From: Polytrichum commune
Taxonomy: Eukaryota > Streptophyta > Polytrichopsida > Polytrichales > Polytrichaceae
Assembly (NCBI GenBank): GCA_950295325.1
Contig: OX485807.1
Location: forward strand, 12,117,001 to 12,181,000
DNA length: 64,000 nucleotides
Direction of reading: 5' to 3'
Shown: positions 57,979-64,000 of the stretch, piece by piece
Layout: each line of letters begins with the position of its first letter
Numbering within the stretch: the stretch's first letter is position 1
Position numbers and translations under genes: made by a program
Notes under the pieces: generated by a model
Database searches by the model: none
What the model was told of the DNA's origin: nothing
Seen by the model: the letters and a program-made list of their open reading frames with translations, nothing else

Positions 57979-60809
57979 ATGAGTTTGCGGATGTATAACC
58001 ATGCGAAGCGGAAGGAGCCTGACGAAGTGGTGGATCTGCTGCGCAATGTGAGCTTGTCGCCGTCCAAGAAAGTGCGAGCTTCGACAGTACGTGTGGCTCG
58101 ATCCTTCTCTCCTATTTGTTCCATTCTGTTCTCTTTTTTGTTGCCCTGGCGCTCACCCTTCTCACTCCGTCTTTCAACCCTTGCATGGTGTTGCCTGTGT
58201 GAATTCGGTGGTCGCGGATTAGGACGTGCCGTGGTTGCCCTCTGAGTGTCGCCGTGGGGTTGTTGTCCCGTGTTTGCCCTATATCCGCGGGTTTGGTTTG
58301 GTGATATGAGAGGTGAGGAGGGCCAGGGTCTTGTTCCGAGTGCGTTGGTAGGTCCGAAGGCGTGTTTGCGAGGAGTGAGTATATGCTTGTGGTGTCCTTT
58401 CGCATTTACGTGTTGGTTCTAGTGGTTGCATGTAGTGTTCCGAGTGGGGAGCTTTGTTTTGAAGTGGTGGGTCTCTGCGAGCAGCTCGCCGCGCTGAGTC
58501 ACTTGGGCAATTGTGAGCTCTGGTCTATGGGAGCTCCGGTCAAGCCGTCGCCGTGATTATGAGCCCTTCAATTACCATCCAGGCCGCATTTTTTCCGCCA
58601 CCTGTTGCAATTAGTTGTACGCGCAAGTGCGGGAATAATCTACACCACATCGACCGGCCTTTTTGTGGCTTTTGGTCATCTGTTGGCGGTTGTTTCGAAG
58701 AATTGGGCTCGTAGTTTGAAGAATTTTTTTATCTCGGAACGAGGACTGTATTGACAAATCTCTGGCCGGCTCTTCTTTAGAAGGACTTCGCAGCTTGGTT
58801 CTAGTGTTTTTCTTGTAAACGCAAGAGGGTTTCTTTAACTTAGAGTGGGATACGCTCTTGGAAATGAGCACATTCTTGAAGTGCAGTGTCATGTACCTCC
58901 TGTTAGATGTCGGAACTAAATGGAGGCTTGTTTACGAGACTTTTATATCGTCTATGTTGTGGTAGTCCAAGAATTTAATCAAAGTTGGGTAATTTCAATG
59001 CTGTCGAACACATCATAGTTCGTGTGGTTGGTTGGAAATTAGCTCCTCTAAATCTTGAAGCTGCCAGCTCCTCGAGGCGTTGTTTAAGGCTAAGAATGGA
59101 TATCGAGAATTAACTCGTGAATTATCTTTCTGGTTGGATATAGCTTTTTTTTTGAGAGAGAGTCTCTTGTTCTGTATAGAATCAAAAACACGTGAAGGAC
59201 CTCCTGGATCTGCACCAGTGTCTTTGAAATCTGGGACCTGGGAATTGGACCTAGGAGCATCTGTGTTATCAGAAAATTTCCATCCGTAGGAACCATACCG
59301 TATAAATTGAACAGAATTTTGGTCGAATGTTCACGCGTGAGACCTAGATGGCTAGGTTGCCTCTTTTAACACTTTCAAGAGCTGATGTATTATAGCCCCA
59401 CGAGAACCTTGGAAGTAATCTGTGAATCTGATAGGATTGCATTTGTTGGGATTTCCTCCTAGTTGCTGATTACAAACCAGGACTACAGTACAAAGGTAGG
59501 GTGTAGAATCTCCTTAACCAGCCCACACTGGAACTAGTGATGCTGATTGGATGCTCCGTTACTGTTCTCTGCAGGACTCATGGGTTCCAAACGACTTGTG
59601 GCAATCAGCAAGTTCTCAACCCCAACAACAGGGGAACCTTTTAGCTCCACAGGCGGCTCCCGGATCAGTTGAAGATGTAGATTTAGTGGCATTGGCACCA
59701 CCCGTAAGCACTGCAACTGTTGCGACTGGAACAGAAGAAAAGGCCATAGTACTGTACAAGCCAGTCAATCCACCACTTTTCCCGGGGGGTCCACCAGCAG
59801 GGTCATCAGATCCGGCATTTGTTGTAGACACGGCTGGATATCTGGCTGCATGCAAGGGTACTGGCAACAATGGCTCCAGTAGCGATGCTGGCCATTCTTC
59901 TTCTGCTTTTGCTAGTTCTTCTTCCGATATATCATGGACTGGCCTCTTTGAAGGTAGCCCATTATACTTTCTAGTTGGTAGTCAGGGGGTTCTCCAGTTT
60001 CTCTTGGGAGGGCCCTGGCTGGCCAGAGTGCAAGCCTTCGATAAGGCTGACTCTGTGTCTTTCCAACAACACAGTTTGTCAATTTTGATGTGTGAATGCT
60101 TGCTAGGAAGAGTTGAGAAGAAAAAAGAACGGAATCTGTGTTGTTTGTTGTTCTTCGCACTCAACGCACATGTGCTCTGTAAGTTTCTGTTCACTAGAGA
60201 ATGTTGACCTGGATTTCCAGTGAAACCGCCCTGATTTTGCTTGACCTGCTTTTGTGTCTTGTCCAAGTGGCTCACTATACACATGTTTGATGGAATGGTT
60301 TTGCTGGACATGGACTTTCATTGTAGATCATAACATGTTTTCTTGTGTGTTTGGCTACATGGTGTGCAGCTCTCGATCTTCAAGGTGGGAAGTTGCCACT
60401 GCCTTCAAGACGACTCCAAAGAACTTCGTCATGCTCCTCTTTGCCTCGTTTTCCAGCCTCCATGGATGAAAATGCAATGGAGGAAGAGACCGATACCCAA
60501 CCGAGCAGCAGCAGCAGCCAATTGGCTCTTATTCCGTATACCCCACCCGCTTTCTTTGTACCATCTGTTGATAACACAGTGCAATTATCCCCTCCTACCA
60601 CATCAGATTTTCCAGGAGCAGATCCTATTGAAGACAGGATTGATGAAGACGATGCCATGGATGTGATGGAGGATAGTACACCTGGAGGTGTAGGAACAAC
60701 TGACCCAAGTTCACAATTTGGAAGCCCAATCCCAATGTTTGGTGCAGGCCAGTGGGAGCCTTGTGAAGTGTTCAAGGCCCCTTACTCCAAAATCATGTGG
60801 TCACATTAG
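57979..60809 (+). CDS. Unrecognised acidic Ser/Pro-rich plant protein (3 exons)
   Basis: Exon 1 ends at 58086 (donor GTACGT), exon 2 is 59575-59953, exon 3 is 60370-60809 (TAG). All junctions are GT-AG and in frame. From ATG 57979 the product is 308 residues. The frame is open and protein-like further upstream (an acidic DSEDEEGEEEG run, six more Glu, then ERGFWVYASDARKEGRA) back to ATGGCG at 57844. However, the third codon there is TAA (57850-57852), so I use the first ATG after it. Features: basic YNHAKRKEPDEVVDLLRN with a KKVR-type basic patch, a DSWVPNDLWQS motif, Pro/Gly- and Ser-rich middle, acidic DRIDEDDAMDVMED, and a C-terminus ending KAPYSKIMWSH. No catalytic domain or membrane segment. 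It resembles conserved nuclear-type plant proteins of unknown function, but I cannot name it. Confidence 0.7.
58087..59574 (+). other. Intron 1 of the 57979 gene
   Basis: A 1488 bp intron runs from GTACGT to TTCTCTGCAG. It is T-rich and I see no repeats from the families in this window. Confidence 0.7.
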
Positions 60810-61485
60810 GAAGATGTTCCACAAAATCCCCACCTACACCCCGAAATCTTTTTATCTCCTCACCTCCTGCAAGGGAGATTATCACTGGGACCGATTGAAA
60901 AAACCTGAGCTTTGAGCTGGTCTTAGGAGAGCTCCAGACTTGTGCCGGTTATACAGCCTAGAGGCTTCTTGTAACAACTAACTAACTCATCCCAATCTGT
61001 AGATGCAAAAATAGGAACTAATTTGTGGCTCCAGAACAAGGGTCACATTTCTGTAATATTCACATGCAACTTTTTTGATGTTGTACCCTTTCAATGGAGA
61101 AACCCATTTTTCTCGCCTCTTTATGTATATGCATCATGCCGTCTGCACATCTATTGTCCTTCAACAGTACCCAGTCTTAAAATGGCAGGCACGGCAAACG
61201 GTGTCATTTGAAAAACTAACTGTATGTGCGATGAGGTTGCTTTGCAAATTGCTTGCTTTACCCATGCAAATTAGCTTGGATCAAAATCAGGCGACAAAAA
61301 TCTTTCAACTATGACTACGAATCTGTATTCTTTTGGGGTTATAGGATCATCATTTCTGTATTGACTCATTTCTCACATTGTGATGTGTCAATGTGATCTT
61401 CAAGAAAAATCGATCAACATTGTCATCATGAAATATCAATGTGAAGTTCACATGATACTTGGAAAATTGTTGGGCAATTGAACGT
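60810..61485 (+). other. 3' UTR and downstream flank of the 57979 gene
   Basis: Unique DNA follows the stop. GCACACTTTT-like and AATAGGAACTAA stretches near 61010 could lie near the poly(A) region, but no clear signal stands out. Frames here have no splice support. Confidence 0.4.
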
Positions 61486-61489
61486 TCCG

Positions 61490-61830
61490 GCAAACAAAAC
61501 AGTAGTCGTGTCTAATTCGGTTACTCACCTTAATCGGTCAGCTATATTTGAGTGGTTTATGGTTTGGTGGGGCTTGAAGAAAAGATACCAAGACAAATTG
61601 AAAGAGATTAGATTGCGTGCTAAAAATGTGATAACCATTCTAATCTCAAATAATGAACATAGTTGGGGAGCCATGGCATGAGCACGAGAATCTTCATTTC
61701 AATAATAAAAAAGATACCTCTTCATATAAGCTCTAAAAATCATGAGATTGACTAACAGCCTGGATTTGGATTTACTAGCCATCCCGTACTAATCGTGTTG
61801 TTCGTTTTTAGAAGAAGTAGATATTGGAAT
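61490..61830 (+). repeat. R1 family copy
   Basis: TGTCTAATTCGGTTACTCAC, TTAATCGGTCAGCTATATTT, GAGTGGTTTATGGTTTGGTG and GAGATTAGATTGCGTGCTAA, then a reduced G4 tract, AGAATCTTCATTTCAATAAT and TACTAGCCATCCCGTACTAA. It lies between two host genes. Confidence 0.7.
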
Positions 61831-62476
61831 TTATTAACTATTCCACTGACCACAAAAAGGAATCAACATACATTAGCTTCTGAAAACCATAACTAAATTT
61901 ACAGTATGCATTTGTTGATGTTTCATCATAGTTCCGCTAATGTAACATTAATTTGAAGTAAATCTGATCAATAGAAAATGGAGAACAAGAAAAACGAGCC
62001 ACTTCACACCTGCCTAAGCCATGCCTGTAAAGCTTCCCGGACTTCATTTCACTTCATTTCAAAGCCACACAGCTGTTCGACTGATATGTACGAAAGAATA
62101 TGGATTGTTTGCTGTAAAGACAAACCCGTGATCAGTGCGTGTGTTACCACACTATTGTACAAAAGCTATAGGGAGATAGGGTTAGTTACATTCCACTATA
62201 TATTTGTAGCGGACCAATATAGAATGGGCAGAGTAATACAAAAATTTGTAATAAAATAAAGTTCAATACCTCCTGTACTATGTCAATCACCTTTGCAATT
62301 TGCTACAATCTCGTCTATACAGTCTGAGCTTTCCACCTTAAGAAACTCCACAAAAATGTACCACTAACCTTCGAGAAACCAAAACTATGGTCTTGAAGAC
62401 CCCAACTAAACTAAGAAACAGTTTTTAGTTGGCAACATCATCATCTCCTGCACTTTCACATATACAATGGATCTAC
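61831..62476. other. Spacer and probable 3' UTR of the last gene
   Basis: The end nearest 62477 should be the 3' UTR of the minus-strand gene. The plus-strand 93-codon frame at 61978-62259 has no splice or domain support. Confidence 0.4.
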
Positions 62477-64000
62477 TTAGTCGTGGACGATAGTGTGGAC
62501 AAGCTCCATCGACGGTCTCTCCCCTGACTCGTCGGTGATGGAGTCTGCCAACGATGAAAAAATCAATCAGTAAACATTTCGTGACTACTAAATGCAGCCT
62601 TGTTTAAACAACACAAAACTAACAACTACTTCTGTCTAAAGCAGAAAAGCTGAATCCTGACATATAGCCCCATTTTCTTCTTCTCTGTCGCACTGCAACT
62701 TTTAACGTGGTGGAGACAAGGAAATTATAAGCTATTAGCAAATGCTTCAGAAAATGGAAGGTCACCAGTATCAGCAAAAACACACTCCCATATCTGAAGC
62801 ATGCTGAAGATGCCTGTCACCACACCTTGAACTTGCTATCGATTGATTGAACGTAGCTTAAAACCATGAAATAGCGTTTGAACAGTGAGGAAGTGCGACA
62901 CTATCAGATTTCTAAACTTGTGTAAAAAACATCTCTCATCGGAAAGTTCAAGTATGAAGCACATTATACTCACGGCATTCATACTGAACCATTAGGAGGA
63001 CAGATTTGTACCCAACCCTTTATTGCCTTTATAAAAATTACCGCTTCTATACAAGCTTGAAATTGCAATGCAGGGACAGCTTCTTTGGCTGTCGTAAGTA
63101 AGGCACCAGGCTCGTCATTACTCTAAACAGAGTTCGTAAATACTTACATAGCTATATGCTTCCTTTCCCTAAGCTACTTTGTCAATTTCCTCATGTGGCT
63201 ATGGAGTGGGATTGGAATGCACAACTCTACTCACAATATTTCATTCAAATTAATGACCAATCAGCCTGGTGCCTCTTACCATACCTATGCAGGCTTCACA
63301 TTTTCAAAAAGAAACGAGAACCTTGACATAACTAAATGCTTCCTTTCCCAAGGGTATCATGTCAATTTGCTGATGTGGCTATGGAGTGGGATGGCAATGC
63401 ACAACTGACAAACATCAGAAGTGAGTCACATTCATCAAGGTTTGATATATAAGTTATGTACTCAAATTACTAACCAAACACTCGGAACCTCTTACCATGC
63501 CTACTACTTATGCGATGCTCCAGATCTTGAAACAAAGAAACGAGAACCGGGATGATGGTACCTGACACATGCGCCATGGTGCCATTGCTGAGCACCGCCT
63601 CTTTTACCGACTGTGCGGCCTCTTTCACAGTCCGCAATAAATCCTTGTCCTCTTCACCACCTTCATGTTGCCTCTCCGACGCAGCCTCCACACCCTCCGC
63701 CTCCTGCTTCAAGATCGCTGACCGCACATCTTCCATATTCTCGTGATCGACATTACCGTTATGCATCACTGCCTCCTTCACACTTTCCTTCACAGTCTCC
63801 ATCGAATGCGAGATCAGCTCACTCACGGTCTCCATCATCGTCTTCTTCTGAGGCTCCCCTGCTTCCTCTTCATCTCCAGCTCTGCCTCCATTTTCCATTC
63901 CACCTGTCAGCCTGTGATTTTCCATCGAGTCCTCCATAACAGAAGCCACAGTGTTATGCGATCCAGTAGTATTACAGTCCTCACTTTTATGAACGCTCTC
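62477..64000 (-). CDS. Unrecognised protein with VKEAV repeats, 5' end outside window
   Basis: Two exons are visible: 64000-63496 (continuing beyond the window) and 62544-62477. The donor is CATG/GTAAGA and the acceptor TTGGCAG/AC, and the joined frame closes at TAA, giving 190 visible residues. The N-terminal visible part is Met/Glu/Gly-rich (VMEDSMENHRLTGGMENGG). A repeated amphipathic motif follows, TVKESVKEAVMHNG and later KEAAQSVKEAVLSNG, then a hydrophobic VSGTIIPVLVSLF and a polar tail ending MELVHTIVHD. There is no catalytic motif. LEA-like or membrane-associated helical protein are possibilities; I do not recognise the family. The true start lies upstream. Confidence 0.7.
63150..63550. 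repeat. Imperfect direct duplication across the last exon boundary
   Basis: About 63155-63330 and 63335-63550 share GCTTCCTTTCCC, TGTCAATTT, ATGTGGCTATGGAGTGGGAT then GCAATGCACAACT, CCTCTTACCAT(A/G)CCTA and AAAGAAACGAGAACC. The second copy contains the end of the coding exon and its donor (complement CATG/GTAAG). The first copy lies in the intron and keeps a mutated version, CTTACCATACC. Confidence 0.75.

Overview
This 64 kb window looks like nuclear DNA of a land plant. The genes are split by GT-AG introns, one encodes a plastid-type CobW protein, and the intergenic space is packed with plant-style DNA transposons and SINEs. AT-rich spacers, introns of a few hundred bases to 1.8 kb and the repeat families fit a seed-free plant such as a moss, lycophyte or fern. 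That placement is a guess; the clade cannot be fixed from the sequence. There are no bacterial operons, CRISPR arrays, rRNAs or intact tRNAs.

Only three host genes are convincing, all in the last 24 kb. (1) 40599-47929, minus strand: a complete ten-exon gene for a 482-residue CobW/COG0523 GTPase with a transit-peptide-like N-terminus and a long His-rich metal-binding segment, closest in my recollection to Arabidopsis PTAC17/At1g15730. (2) About 57460-60809, plus strand: a three-exon gene for an unrecognised acidic, Ser/Pro-rich protein. Its most natural start (ATGGCG at 57844) is followed immediately by an in-frame TAA, so a downstream ATG must be used or the allele is damaged. (3) 62477 to the window end, minus strand: the 3' part of an unrecognised gene with an internal VKEAV-type repeat.

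The first 40 kb is essentially repeats. Two elements carry degenerate coding remnants. The first is a 4.74 kb Mutator-like element (23406-28144) with roughly 1 kb terminal inverted repeats and a perfect 9-bp target duplication, holding a decayed gene on the minus strand. The second is a possible 1.8 kb element (17381-19148). Around them are a high-copy ~400 bp MITE-like family (called R1 here, more than ten copies), several Tourist-like MITE families with TAA/TTA target duplications, one Stowaway-like and one hAT-like MITE, three foldback hairpin families, and two tRNA-derived SINE families. One SINE copy has a 15-bp target duplication and a TCTA tail.

Insertions are often nested (MULE in R1, MITE in MITE, SINE in R1), so related copies in the same window show the empty site. 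Homopolymer G/C runs recur at one fixed place in R1. Most short open frames in the window are chance frames in repeats and are not annotated.
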